This document shows, piece after piece, positions 1 to 10,960 of a DNA stretch of 64,000 nucleotides. This DNA is from Cycas panzhihuaensis (lineage: Eukaryota > Cycadophyta): assembly GCA_023213395.1 (NCBI GenBank), contig CM041465.1:65851741-65915740 (forward strand), read 5' to 3'. A program made the position numbers and the translations under genes. The notes under the pieces were generated by a model that saw nothing but the letters and a program-made list of their open reading frames with translations, searched no databases and was not told where the DNA came from. Numbering within the stretch: the first letter of the stretch is position 1; each line of letters begins with the position of its first letter.

Positions 1-1558
1 AATGTTTATTAAGGGATGTGTTCATTTAATCTCTTGAAAAATGGGTTGAACAATCCCAAAATTTTCATTTAATAACAAAACATAAGACCCCCTTTCAAGG
101 GATGTAACAAAGTATTACAAAGATAAAAACACTTTCAGGGGAAAAAAAAATCACCCTAAGGCCCATGAACCTAGGTATTAATACCATAACTTACTGACAT
201 CATAATTCTAAAAACTAACCCCTACAACAATAAGGTAGATGTAGGCTTATTAGAAATTGGGATAAATGATGAATTACTTGCAGGCTCAAGTGGGATATCT
301 TTAATAATAATAATTGATATAACCACCCTATAAACATTACAAATAAATGAACATATGGAAAGGGAACTAGTAATAGTTTTCATTGACATTGGTAGTACTC
401 ACAACTTTATCAATAAATTTCAAACAAAGAAGTTAAAGAATACATCTACCCTATAAGTCAATTCCACATCATGATAGTCAATGGTGGTACTATCAACTGT
501 AGAGGCAAATATCAAAATATCAAAGTAAAGATGGGAGAATACACCTTAAAATCTCAAATGGATACCATTCTAATTAGGGGCGTAGATATAATATTAAGGT
601 ATCAATGATTACAAACATTGCGTGCTTTTATAATAAACCTAAAAAGGATATATATATTAGGTTTATGCAAAAGGGACAAAGTTATAACACTTTAAGGATT
701 TATGCCTCAAAAGAATTGATTAATATCACCCCATAAGATGGAAAAGATACTAAAGAGGGGATGTCCATGATTTATTGCAACATGTTACTCCATCAAGGTT
801 AAGAGATTTTAAATAAACATATAGGGGTACTCAAGGAGTTACTTGTAGGCTTACCCCTAGATTGTAGTATGGAATATGCAATTTATTTGTAAGAAGGATC
901 AAAACCAACCATTGTAAAACCATATTGGCTCACTTATAATCACAAAAATAACATAGAAAAAATCATCTAAGACTTACTAAAAATAAGAGCAAATTTTCCT
1001 AGTAAAAATTCCTAGCACTAAAAAAAGATAGAATATTTCATATATGTGTGGACTTCCATATGCTAAATAAGAACAACTTTTCACTCCTTAGAATTGATGA
1101 GCTTTTGGATGAACTACATAGTGCAAAATATTTTAGCAAATTAGATTTGTGACCAAGATGTTATTGAATCTACACCTAAATAGAAGATATTCCAAAAAAT
1201 TCTTTTTAAACTCATATAGGATATTATAAGTTCAATGTTATGCAATTTTGGATTTCTAGTATCCCAACTATATTTCAAGCTAACATAAATAAGACATTCT
1301 AGTTATTTTAAAGAAAATTATTCATCATCTTTTATGGTGATATCTTAATATATAACAAACATTAGAAGGAATATTAGAGGATGTTTATTAAGTGTTATAA
1401 ATTGTCAAAGACAATAAGTCTTGTACTAAAAAATTTAATTGTAGTTTCATAAAGGAGGAGGCAGAATACCTTGGTCATGTCATATTATTTGAAGGGGTTA
1501 AGATGAGCTTAAAAGAATTAAGGCCATATCAGATTTGGTTGTACTTAAGTAAAAGTTT
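1..1558 (+). pseudogene. Decayed Ty3/gypsy pol fragment (protease and reverse transcriptase)
   Basis: Degenerate retrotransposon pol. Around 376-412 a frame reads VFIDIGSTHNFI, the aspartic protease active site with the usual D-S-G changed to D-I-G. Near 560-620 comes the end of the protease fold (DTILIRGVDIILRYQ). Reverse transcriptase follows: the HICVDFHMLNK block near 1036-1070, then DELLDELHSAKYFSKLDL to about 1150, and FYGDILIYN near 1333-1360, where the catalytic Y/F-x-D-D has become Y-G-D. The palm continues to about 1545 (YLGHV, then EGVKM). Frames shift and stops are frequent, so nothing can be made. The 5' part lies outside the window. RNase H and integrase do not follow; the relic meets copia B LTR-like sequence near 1559. 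Family assignment is from motif order; clade not resolved. Confidence 0.75.
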
Positions 1559-1694
1559 TGATCATGGAACACATAAAACCAATGAAAAATTAAAAGACAG
1601 TTGATCAAGTAGAATTGGTCTACCTTCAAAACAAAATTTCACTCATTTAGAATGAGACTCTATATATATGTATAAACCAATACATCTATATATA
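1559..1694 (-). mobile_element. Possible outer piece of the copia B 3' LTR
   Basis: Tat-1 is flanked by the duplication ATATA at 1690-1694 and 23692-23696, so sequence on both sides was once continuous. On the right is the inner part of an antisense copia LTR next to its polypurine tract. The stretch here should then be the outer part of that LTR. It starts with TG at 1559, giving an LTR of roughly 300 bp. No second LTR copy is in the window, so the outer boundary is inferred only. Confidence 0.35.
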
Positions 1695-2505
1695 CGTTTC
1701 TTGGCTTCAAGGAATAGGCTTGGATACAATTACAAATAGGTAAGTGTAGGTATGCTTCTCAACTCTTTCCACACCTTATTGATTAATTTTATCATGAGTT
1801 TAGATAATTGATGTATGTCTTGCTTACTTGCTTGGATGCTTACCCTTGCCTCTTTTTTGCCGATGATGAGTATGAATTTGGTCATTAGTTGTTAGTCCAC
1901 CCATCAAGCTTCTTGAGTTGGAACATGTTCTTAAATCCTCCTGCAAAGTCTTGTTGATCCATTTTGGGCCTTTTTACCTTATTGCTTATCTTGTTTTGCC
2001 ATCATTTCCTTTATTTTACATTATTTTATCCCTATGTTACTTTTCGTTTTTACTCTTTTTCCTTTATTTTTCTCTTTGTTTCGGTTGTCCCATGCTCCCT
2101 TCTGCATCTCACACTGACTAGCAATCAATCCACTATCTTTCTTACCTAAGAAACTATCATTTGTTAGTTCTCTATCATAATTAGTGGTATCACAAAATTC
2201 TTAGCAATACCACAAAGTTCTTAGTAGTACCATAGAGTTCCCAATAGTATGATTGTCACTAACTAAAAAATAAACTTGAGGATAATAGGCAACTCATTTA
2301 TTACTCCCTTGTTAATCTTTGGTAGCCCACGTCAATCCTAGAATAGTGCATATTAGATTTAGATGGCTCAAAAACCAAATCATACTGAAATCCATCTTCC
2401 CATGTGGTTTTTAAGCCAAATCTATGAGCATGACTCATGGATTTGGTCCCTTATTTTCTCCCATATTATGGGCTAAAAACCACTCTTCTCACCTCTATCC
2501 TCATC

Positions 2506-2512
2506 TATAAAT
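2506..2512 (+). promoter_or_regulatory. Candidate TATA box of the Tat-1 5' LTR
   Basis: TATAAAT about 0.8 kb into the LTR. The same heptamer stands at the matching place of the 3' LTR (22450-22456), with conserved flanks (CCTCAT before it). It is the best TATA candidate at the U3/R border. No transcript evidence is available. Confidence 0.5.
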
Positions 2513-2534
2513 CTCCTAATTTTTTTATTGAGTA

Positions 2535-2555
2535 GGGGGGGGGGGGGGGGGGGGG
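2535..2555 (+). repeat. Homopolymer of 21 G
   Basis: An uninterrupted run of 21 G, 23 bases after the TATA heptamer in the 5' LTR. The matching place in the 3' LTR (near 22475-22490) reads GTAGGGAGGAGCAAG, so the run probably grew by slippage in this copy. It could also be a sequencing or assembly artefact. Confidence 0.9.
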
Positions 2556-3724
2556 CAAGTCAAGAGGCGAGACAACATTGTTATACTGTTAAAATTCTAA
2601 GAGAATCAAACACCCATTAGTCTACAACATCATTTGCTCATTGCATCTTTAGAAACATCCTTCCTAATAGCATTAGAGACCCTTTGAGAGGAGTATTAGT
2701 AACCATTATCCATCTCCATTCCCTTGGGTCAAGTGGTTGCTTGTAGGTATGGTCTTTTATCTTCTTGTAGGAAAGAAGAGATTGATTCATCGCTCTTTTA
2801 TCAACTAGAGCTTAGAACCGTTCACCATATCTACTCTCCTTGGTAAAGATTCATATGAGGTATGCTAATTTATATGGTTTTGTATATGTTTCCTTTATTT
2901 TAAGTAGATTTATATAAATCTTTTTTGTGTTGTAGGTCAACCCAACAAGCAAAATTTCTATTAGATTTTTGTTAGAATTTGTATCTTTTCCATTTGAGTC
3001 ATATCATAAGAGAGTCCAACTATCTTGCCTCAGAAGTGAGTGGCATTGAAGGAACACACTCACCATTCTCGTTTTTAAAACAAAAAGGAGGGAAACGGAA
3101 GAGAAAAGAAGAAAAAAAATGAGAAAGTAGATATTTTTCTTTAGGTATATTACTTGTTCCCTTTTTCTCTTTTGTGCATAAAAAAATAAAGAAAGAAAAT
3201 AAAAATAAAAAAAAGAAAACATAAAATTCCTTAAAAAGAAGGAACCTCCTTTCTTTTTTCTTTCTTATGTATGTGCATCATATTAACACCTTCTGAAATA
3301 GTCCTTCCATAGTTTATGTTTTTTTTTTTAAAATCCTAAGTGAAGGAAGGGACTACATATTTGTGAGTCTTTGAACCCATGTGGCAATATTGCATTTCCA
3401 ACTAAGACATCTATTTGTCTTCATCAAATAGGAAAACCATATAGATGCATGCAGATGTGCACTTCTCTTTGTAGAATGCCTAAGCACCTTACTACTGAAA
3501 ACCCAAACCATTTACATGCACACATGAACACCTATGTTGCCCTAATCTAACCATTTTTACATCATTTGAAGGCACAATACACCTCACACCTATGTCCAAG
3601 AGGCACATGAGTACCTTTAGTAAGGCTTAGGTTTACTTTCACCTTATACACTCACCATCCATGCCCTAGGCTTATGTTATTAAGTTTGTTACTTATGTTC
3701 CACCCTCACTCATGTGTATTTCAC

Positions 3725-3743
3725 TGGCAACTATATTAGGAAT
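3725..3743 (+). promoter_or_regulatory. Tat-1 primer-binding site (Arg-tRNA type, decayed)
   Basis: Starts one base after the LTR end with TGGCAACTATATTAGGAAT. Plant Tat/Ogre elements commonly use a site of the form TGGCGACTCTGCTGGGGA, complementary to an Arg tRNA 3' end (recalled knowledge). The copy here keeps TGGC, AC and the GG near the end. The same one-base spacer precedes the site in Tat-2. Confidence 0.6.
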
Positions 3744-4621
3744 TTACTAGTTAAAGGATACTTAATACACCTAGGCCCTTCCCTTTCCTTTCTATTTGCT
3801 CTTGCTTTCTAGGATATCTTATTTTATTTATGTAACCACCTCTTTCCCATGCTCTCTATGTCCATACGTGTTAATTAAGCCTCAAATGCAACATTTCTCC
3901 TATCACTTATGTGGACTTTTTCTTATGGATTTAGAGCCTTTGTATGCACCTGCTCTTGAAAGTAACCAAGAGTCACTAATGGTAGGGCCTTTTACTTTTC
4001 ATTAGGCTTATGATCATTGTGCCTATAATTGGCCTTAATATAAGGCATCATACTCATATGAAGACCTTGCCCATTGAGGCAATAATTTGGCATAGCCACC
4101 ATATGGGACTGGTGAGTTCTATCAAAAGTCGGGTAGGTCTCCTACTTACAAAGTTGGAACCATTCTCCTTCAGGAACCAACTTATGTTCCTGATACATTA
4201 ATTCCTCTAAATGTAATTACCACATCAACTTTTACATACATCTCATTTAGGGGGGGACCTAATTTGTCTTAGGACCCTTCTCAACCTATTCCCTAAGCAA
4301 CTTAGTCCACTTCCTTTATTCCACCATTACAAATTATGATCCCCTAACCAAGCATGCCCTTGGTTCCTCTAATTTTTTTAATCATTCCTACTCATCCTTG
4401 CCACATGGTATATAATGGAGGATTATTTATTTTACCCCATCCATATCACATGGACCTTTCATTATATATCCCACCAGGATATACAACCCTACAATGGGGT
4501 CATGGAGGATCTTTTCCCTTCCTAACCTATAGGGTGGATCTCCTCCACCCCTACGGGGTTGCACCTCTTATTAGAGGTCTATTTGGGAAAAGTCCTTTGT
4601 TGCACCCATTTGCCCACCTGT
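3744..4621 (+). pseudogene. Tat-1 leader and N-terminal part of gag (before the nested insertion)
   Basis: By analogy with Tat-2, where gag starts about 260 bp after the primer site, gag should begin near 3980; an ATG lies at 3979. Frames are broken. From 4354 a longer stretch is open and rich in Pro, Leu and Tyr, with YIPPGYTTLQWG and VDLLHPYGVAP. This mirrors the Tat-2 stretch YIPLGYTSQP and VDPLHPYGTTPP at 48325-48440, which fixes it as the low-complexity N-terminal half of gag. The frame is cut at 4621 by the gag-only element and resumes after 10960. Confidence 0.65.
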
Positions 4622-5004
4622 TGTTGGGGTTAATTGTCATCACTCCACTCCCACCTTCTAACTAGGAGTGCGCACCTCATCTTTATCATTTTACACATGT
4701 GGGTGCTCAACATGTGTAGGTACGTTTAAGGTGAGTTTATGTTAATTTGAGTTAAGTTTATATTATTTTATTGTAATTTAAATTTCAAGGGTTGAGGAGT
4801 TTTCCTCCTACCCCAAAATTATATATATTGATGGGTGTATAACCCTGGTATCTTTTAGACACCGGTTATATTAGGAAATTTGTAAAGCTCTCTTTAGTAT
4901 AATGGATTGAATATAATGGCTTTCATGATTATGCAACAATGATCTATTGATCTATTGATGTTTTGTATATGTTCTGCCATGTTCTCCTATTTTTATTTCC
5001 TTTA
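4622..5004 (+). repeat. 5' LTR of the gag-only element
   Basis: Begins TGTTGGGGTTAATTGTCATC and matches 10557-10955 over its length. The terminal CA has become TA at 5003-5004. Confidence 0.9.
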
Positions 5005-5006
5005 TT

Positions 5007-5021
5007 TGGTATCAGAGTAGG
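5007..5021 (+). promoter_or_regulatory. Primer-binding site, initiator Met-tRNA type
   Basis: TGGTATCAGAGTAGG two bases after the LTR. The first 11 bases match the usual copia initiator-Met site TGGTATCAGAGC. Confidence 0.85.
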
Positions 5022-5364
5022 TTTATGATCTATTGTTGAAGTTTTTATGAAGAGTAAGAAGATTTATTGGCATTTTGAGGCATATTTACTCACAAGCAAG
5101 CAAATATTGGTTATACTCATTTTTTGAAAAGTTTATTAACAAGTTTCTTATATTTTTTAGTAGATTTGCTTATTCTTGAGTTATATTTGTGAAATAACAA
5201 ATATATTTCAAATTTATTTTCAGATTTGTGTAGGTGCACAGCTGTAAACAGCAAGTATCAAGCTGTTATCACTCTACAAGAGGTTTTTTCAATAAGTTTT
5301 ATATATTTTATCAAATATTTAGCATTTTTCAAGCATATTTTATCTATTCATCTTATAATTTTTT

Positions 5365-5996
5365 AGATCTGCATAGGATTTCAACTGCATGCAATATTTA
5401 TTAAAGTTTTTCTTCAGATCTGCCATATATTCTTTAGATCTATAGATTTTATCATATATTTGACTATTTTCAAGCATATTTCTATTTATTTATCTAATAT
5501 TTTCTTATATCCATGAAGGATTTTAGCTGCATGCAATATTTATACAAGTTTTCTTTAAGATCCGCTACATATTCTTTAGATTTGCCATACATTTTTTAGA
5601 TCTGCACCTTTTATCAAATATTTGATCACTTCCTAGTTTATTTTGTTTAGATCTGCTATATATTTTTCAGATCTGCTTATTTTATCAAGTATTTCACCAT
5701 TTTATGTTATATTTTGTTCAAATATGCTATATTTGGTTTAGATATGCAATATTTATCAAGTTTTCTTTTAGATCTACTTATTTTAACATTTTTTTGTATA
5801 TTTATTTTAGATCTACAACATTTGGTTCAGATCTACTATATTTTATTTTAGATCTATATTTTTTAACATATATTTGACCATTTCTTCAAGTTTTTTTAAA
5901 ATCTACAAGCTTTGGTACATATTCTGCCCAATAAACCATATATTATAATAGATTTGCCTGTATTCGACTTGTGTGGAAGAAGATCTGTCTACTAGA
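5365..5996 (+). repeat. Interspersed AGATCT-centred leader repeats
   Basis: Eleven exact AGATCT hexamers lie in about 630 bp (5365, 5416, 5436, 5598, 5649, 5669, 5770, 5809, 5829, 5850, 5991), mostly in the context TTTTAGATCTGC or TTCAGATCTAC and separated by AT-rich spacers, with further one-mismatch copies. Chance would give less than one. Spacing is irregular, so this is a degenerate dispersed motif array and not a strict tandem repeat. Confidence 0.8.
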
Positions 5997-6749
5997 AGTT
6001 TTTGAAGACCATTTTCTACTGTAAGTTTGCTACAACTACATTTCTAGGTTTCTTATTTTATTTTCAGATTCAAACATATATGTATATCTTTTTTTTTTTT
6101 ATACATCTACTCCAATATATTTGAAAAAATTTAGATACAAATGTATATGCATCTTATTTATTTAATATATTTCTATTGTATTAGAACTTTTTCTAGTTAA
6201 TTTGTGCTTCATTGATTCACTAGTTTTTTATGCTTCTCTATAAATATAAATTTTCTGAAACATCTCTTATGTGATACACATATTCCTTTTTAACTAAAAA
6301 AAACACAACATTGAATCACCAGTTTTCATGAGTTTATATATAATTTTTTTTATTTAAATATTTTTCATTATCATTTTAAGTGATAAGATTGTATTTTCAG
6401 GCCATCTTGGCTAAGCTTTTAGTCTATTTTCTTAGTCTCTTTCATTACCATAGCTTCCTGCTTGATTTATGAGGAGCTCATTTGTCATTTCAATTAAAAC
6501 CTCTATATGTCATTACCATTCTTTTCATGACATGATAGTCATCTCTTCATCTTTATATTTATACTTTAGATTTAGGTCTAGCAGTAGACATAGAGATAAG
6601 AGGTGCATTCAAAGAATGTGAAATAAGCCTCATCTTGAACATTAGAATCTAATGTAATGTTGATGGTAACATTTTGGTATCAAACACCATAATAGAATAA
6701 AAACACACATTTGGTGAAGGTTGAAGACACATCAAAAGAAAAAAAAAAA

Positions 6750-6752
<3 letters not shown>
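5997..6752. other. AT-rich leader, no gene seen
   Basis: Low-complexity AT-rich interior of the gag-only element between the AGATCT array and the (AT)n tract. No open frame or known motif supports a gene. Confidence 0.6.

Positions 6753-6828
<76 letters not shown>
6753..6828. repeat. (AT)n microsatellite, about 38 units
   Basis: Pure AT dinucleotide run of about 76 bases preceded by an A-rich stretch (from about 6739). The open frame reading Tyr-Ile repeats across it is an artefact of the repeat. Confidence 0.95.
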
Positions 6829-6830
<2 letters not shown>

Positions 6831-6879
6831 CTCTTATTCTTATTGCAGTGCCTTAGAAGCTAGCTTTGTTTTTATACAT

Positions 6880-8230
6880 GTCAACAACACTAGGTATAAT
6901 GTTTTAGAACAACAAGCCATCTTTTTGGAATTTCTATCGATATCTATTTCAAGACTGGAGTTTGATATTCCTGTTGACTGTTGGACCATACATAGTCAGC
7001 ATCTTGAATAACAACAACCATTTACTGGGCATCTTCATTCTTTTGATCTTTATAATTGCCTAAAAAGCCTCCTTGATCAGCTTGTCCAACACCTTTTGAA
7101 AGTCTATAGGCTTCGGTTAATAATGTCATCCCTAGATAAAAGAGTTGAAGCCGATATTAAAACAAAAGAATCCATCATAACTGATAACATTTCTTCACCT
7201 TCTACTGCACTGGGGACAAAAGATGGTTGTAGAAGCATAGATTAGCATCACAGAAGAATCTATGTAAGCCCTTTGGTTGCTTATGAAATAGCAGCTACTA
7301 CAACTTCCTATTTGCTTTCTAGGTTCTCCTTGTACTTTAACCATCCTATCATCTGCTAACGCATAAAGCAACAGATCTTCTGGAGCTAATATCTAAACAA
7401 TAGCACCTGAGCTTTCTTGGACCAAATTCTCATCTAATTGACAGCCTCCTGAAGTTACAAATACTTCCTTTTGGGTTTCCGCCACCTCCTCTTATAATTG
7501 AAATCCTCCAAAATCCATAGTCATTACTTATCAGTCCTCCGTTGTTAACAATCTTAAAACAAATAAAGAGATATGTTTACTATGTTAAATTAGAGCCACA
7601 AAAAGAAGACAATATTTAGATACTAAACCTTACAACATTTCCTATCACATCTAAAAGTCAAAGAATAACAGAAGATATCCTAACTTTCAAACATTTAACA
7701 ACTGGTATCATAAGAATAACAGGAAATTAGAAGGTAGACTGAAAGCTATATTGAGGGTACTTTCACATAAGAGAGTAGCAGTCTGTTAAGACCAAAAAAA
7801 CTATAATAATAAAACATTAACCTTCTCAACCCAGACTACCCAAACTACTAATTTATAACTGTTCTATGGTTTCCTAATGCAGCTTATCTGGCCATATGTG
7901 GTATGATGATTCAAAAGAAGACACTCACATCTATGCCATTGTAACCAGGAAGATCTTTGCCAGAGTACTCATACGAATTGAGCCCTCTCTATAACTGCAC
8001 CTCCTTGACAATGACCATCTGAAGGAGCACTCGAAATGTATCTCGAATATTGTTTGCATTGAATTCCTTGAAACTTTTAGCACTGTCACCTCCCTGTAAT
8101 TACTTCTCCTCTCATTGAAGTCGTGGTTGGTGCATTCGTCGTAGATTGCCTCAAAGATTACATGTCCGTGTGATAGGTCACGTGCAGCGCATGACGATGT
8201 CTGCATGACAACGACAACATGACATCAGGC
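6880..8230 (-). other. Gene-like antisense segment inside the gag-only element, unrecognised
   Basis: Read on the minus strand, 7519 down to about 7150 keeps one frame for roughly 120 codons with three stops. It starts MDFGGFQL and includes EDLLLYALADDRMVKVQGEP; its composition is like a globular protein, unlike the AT-rich leader on both sides. Further upstream on the same strand, 8206-7931 is open for 91 codons; in another frame there is a stretch ending KDLPGYNGID followed at once by GTGAGT (near 7927), a good 5' splice site. I do not recognise the protein. It could be a captured piece of a host gene, carried antisense. Chance open frames remain possible, and exon borders are not established. 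Confidence 0.35.
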
Positions 8231-9861
8231 GCAGCGGTGTTTTTTTTCAAAATTTCCTTTTTTTAATTCTTTTTTTATAAAGTTTTAAAATAATTAAGTT
8301 AATTTATATAAAATTTTAATTACAAGGTTTTAAATCCATTAGCCCCTCATACTCTTAGCCCCCAATCACACGATCTTCTCACTTGAATATTAGTCATCCT
8401 TAAAGGGGCTCATCACATTTATAAACCTTTTTCTTTTTTCTTCTTTTTTTAATTTTTCATTTTACATAGGGTAACTAGTAATTTTTTGCCATAGCGCTTC
8501 ACTGGCTCATCGATTTTTGACGAAACCAATCTCATTATGTTTAAAATTTTCTGTAGAATGATTTCAACTGGTCATATGACCCATTTGAATCTGATTTGAC
8601 CCAGTTTCAGTTGATTTAAAGTCAATCATTGATTTTTAGAGCATTTTCAAACTATTTTACAAAATCACTTTTTTAATTGATTATATTTTATCACTAGGAG
8701 ATTATTTTTTGCCCATATCTATTCTACAACCATCTATTATAAATAAACTTCATTACTAAGCATTTATTTTATTTTTTAGAATTCATTTTGATCATTATTT
8801 TAATCACTGAAAGTGGCACTTTAGTGGTTTTTAGCATTTTCTAAATATATTCACATAAAGGTACTTACTGCCATTTCTGCTATAACATTTTTGTTTTGTA
8901 TCAGAATTTAGTCCTATTAGTTTCATTAGGAATCTGACTGACTCCTCTTTGATTTAAAACTATTTTTTGTAAGTTTTGAAGTGTTTTTACTGATTTTCAA
9001 AAGTATCAAAGTTGAGGTACTTAATTACCTCCAACCTACCATATTTACACACTTTTCATATATTATTTCTCAAAAATTTTCAACTAAAAATCTATTAAGA
9101 AGCTCTCTAAGATATATTTGATCATTTTATAGCACTCTATAAGTATTTTATTATCATTTTTATGCTATTTTGAGTCCCAGGCTTCTGTTAGGACTCAAAA
9201 CAAGGACTGTACTTTTGATTCATCAAATATTGACGTGTAGGAACCCATTTTCAAAATGGCCAGTTCCATTGAGTAGTTATTTCATTTATCTACATACTGG
9301 TAAAGTTTCATCTTATTCTGATGCTATTTAGCATAGCTTTGAAGCTACCAAACTTGAGGTTATCCTTTAAACCTTTCTTTTAAGGAGTACAATACTTTTT
9401 TGTTCAAAAGTTTCTTTATATTTGTTATATTTCAAAGTGAAAATACTCATATATATTTTAGTTTCAACATTATATAATATCAAGGAAAAGAATCTCTTGC
9501 ATTGAAAAAATTATTTACTTGCTCAAATTTATGGTTATTTATTTGAATGATCAAAAGCTTAAAGAATTTTTTATTCTTTATCAAAGTTTATTTCAGATTT
9601 TCTTAGGATATTTATTACATTCAAATTTGCTCTTATATTCACTTTATCTCAAAGGTTATTCGAAAGGCATACACTTATTAAAAAGACTTTTAATCATTAT
9701 TAAAAGGATCATTTCCTTATTGTGCCTAGTTGATTGACTTTCTAAAGGGTATTACATCTCATTCAAAAAGTTTATTTAAAATCATATATATTCATTAGTT
9801 TATTGACTTTTTTGATTTGGTAAAAGCATACTTTTTATGTACTAAAGTTTCTTTTGATAAA
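8231..9861. other. AT-rich interior, no gene seen
   Basis: Leader-like sequence before the gag of the gag-only element. Only short chance frames occur (for example 9519-9737, 72 codons, rich in Leu and Ile). No motif recognised. Confidence 0.6.
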
Positions 9862-10473
9862 ATGACACAATTTCCTATATTTGATGGGCACAAATTTTCA
9901 CTATGGCACAAGACTATGCAAGATTATTTCATTACACATAATCTTCTAAAATATTTGTAATATGAATGTGATCTTAGTATTAAAGAAAATTTTAGAAAGG
10001 ATAATGAAGTTTTAGGGTTATTATTTTGTACTATTCATAATGATGTCTTTTCAAAAGTTTTTGAATTAATAACTTCTAAATCTGTATGGGATGTTTTGAT
10101 TTCCACTTATGGGGGGGATACCCTCAATGTATTTGATGTTATTTTTGATGAGTATGTGAGACATGTGGCAGAATAGGTGAATTATAATGATAAGACCAAG
10201 GAATATTCAAATGAAATGTATGATCAATTTGTTACGCAAGTACTTGATCTTCTATTTAATGGAGAGAATGAATCTTATGATATGATAGAAAAGAGACCTA
10301 ATGACATGATAATCAAAGTTAAAATTCCAGAAGTTAAAATCAAAGTTGCAGTTATTCATCTACATTTGAATCAAGTTTCATTTACTTATAATTTTTTCAC
10401 ATTACTTCATGGTAAAGAGATATATTTTACAAAAAGGATAAAGCAAGTTGATAAATATCAAGTTAAGAGGTAG
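9862..10473 (+). pseudogene. Ty1/copia-type gag (UBN2-like), the only domain of the gag-only element
   Basis: An ATG at 9862 opens a frame beginning MTQFPIFDGHKFSLWHKTM, the characteristic N-terminus of copia gag (F-D-G-x-x-F-x-x-W-x-x-x-M). It reads 203 codons to the stop after 10473, with two in-frame stops (after KYL near 9958 and before VNYNDKTKEY near 10174). SVWDVLISTYGG near 10083-10118 matches the usual gag x-x-W-x-x-L-x-x-x-Y block. It lacks the zinc knuckle that normally follows, and the purine tract comes only 70 bp later, so gag was probably always the last gene. Capsid proteins of this type package the RNA of the element. Confidence 0.75.
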
Positions 10474-10542
10474 ATTTTTGAAGTTTTTTTCAAATACAAA
10501 TTCCATAAGTTCAAAGAGAAGATACAAGTGTTCGTGATGACC

Positions 10543-10556
10543 ATTAAGGGGGAGAA
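10543..10556 (+). promoter_or_regulatory. Polypurine tract of the gag-only element
   Basis: TTAAGGGGGAGAA directly before the right LTR (TGTTAGGG at 10557). It primes plus-strand DNA synthesis. Confidence 0.85.
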
Positions 10557-10955
10557 TGTTAGGGTTAATTGTCATCACCCCACTCCCACCTTCCAACTAG
10601 GAGTTCACACCTCATCTTCATCATTTTACACATGTGGGTGCTCAACATGTGTAGGTAAGTTTAAGGTGAGTTTATATTAATTTGAGTTAAGTTTACTTCG
10701 AGTTAAGTTTATATTATTTTATTGTAATTTAAATTTCAGGGGTTGAGGAGTTTCGCTTCTCCTCCAAAATTATATATATTAAGGGGTATGCAACTTTGGT
10801 GTCTTTTAGATACTGCCCATATTGGGAAATTTGTAAAGCTCTCTTCACTATAATGGATTGAATGTAATGGCTTTCATGATTATACAACAATGATCTATTG
10901 ATGTATTGATATTTTGTATATGTTCTGCCCTGTTCTCCTATTTTTATTTCCTTCA
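10557..10955 (+). repeat. 3' LTR of the gag-only element
   Basis: TGTTAGGGTTAATTGTC to TTTCCTTCA; intact TG/CA ends. Followed by the target duplication copy CCTGC. It has a small block absent from the left LTR (a repeated GAGTTAAGTTTA near 10684-10706), which accounts for most of the length difference. Confidence 0.9.
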
Positions 10956-10960
10956 CCTGC

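Larger units (their letters stand above)
1695..3723 (+). repeat. Tat-1 5' LTR (2029 bp)
   Basis: Collinear with 21680-23691. The end base pair TG has decayed to CG at 1695; the 3' end is TCA. Shared blocks include the start (GGTAAGTGTAGGTATGC-like), a TATA region near 2506, and a purine-rich stretch near 3085-3230. By eye the copies differ every ten bases or so, so the insertion is old. Open frames inside are short and have no recognisable domain. Confidence 0.9.
4622..10955 (+). mobile_element. Gag-only, non-autonomous LTR retrotransposon (Ty1/copia-like), nested in Tat-1
   Basis: LTRs of 383 and 399 bp (4622-5004, 10557-10955), initiator-Met primer site after the left LTR, purine tract before the right one, and near-perfect target duplication CCTGT/CCTGC (4617-4621, 10956-10960). 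The 5.5-kb interior has only one recognisable retroviral domain, a copia-type gag at 9862-10473 just before the purine tract. No protease, integrase or RT is seen. The rest is AT-rich leader with AGATCT repeats, an (AT)n tract and an antisense gene-like stretch. It would need enzymes from an autonomous copia. Confidence 0.85.

Noticed and set aside
6721-7011. 96-codon open frame with a long Tyr-Ile repeat
   Set aside because: It is the translation of the (AT)n microsatellite plus chance sequence.
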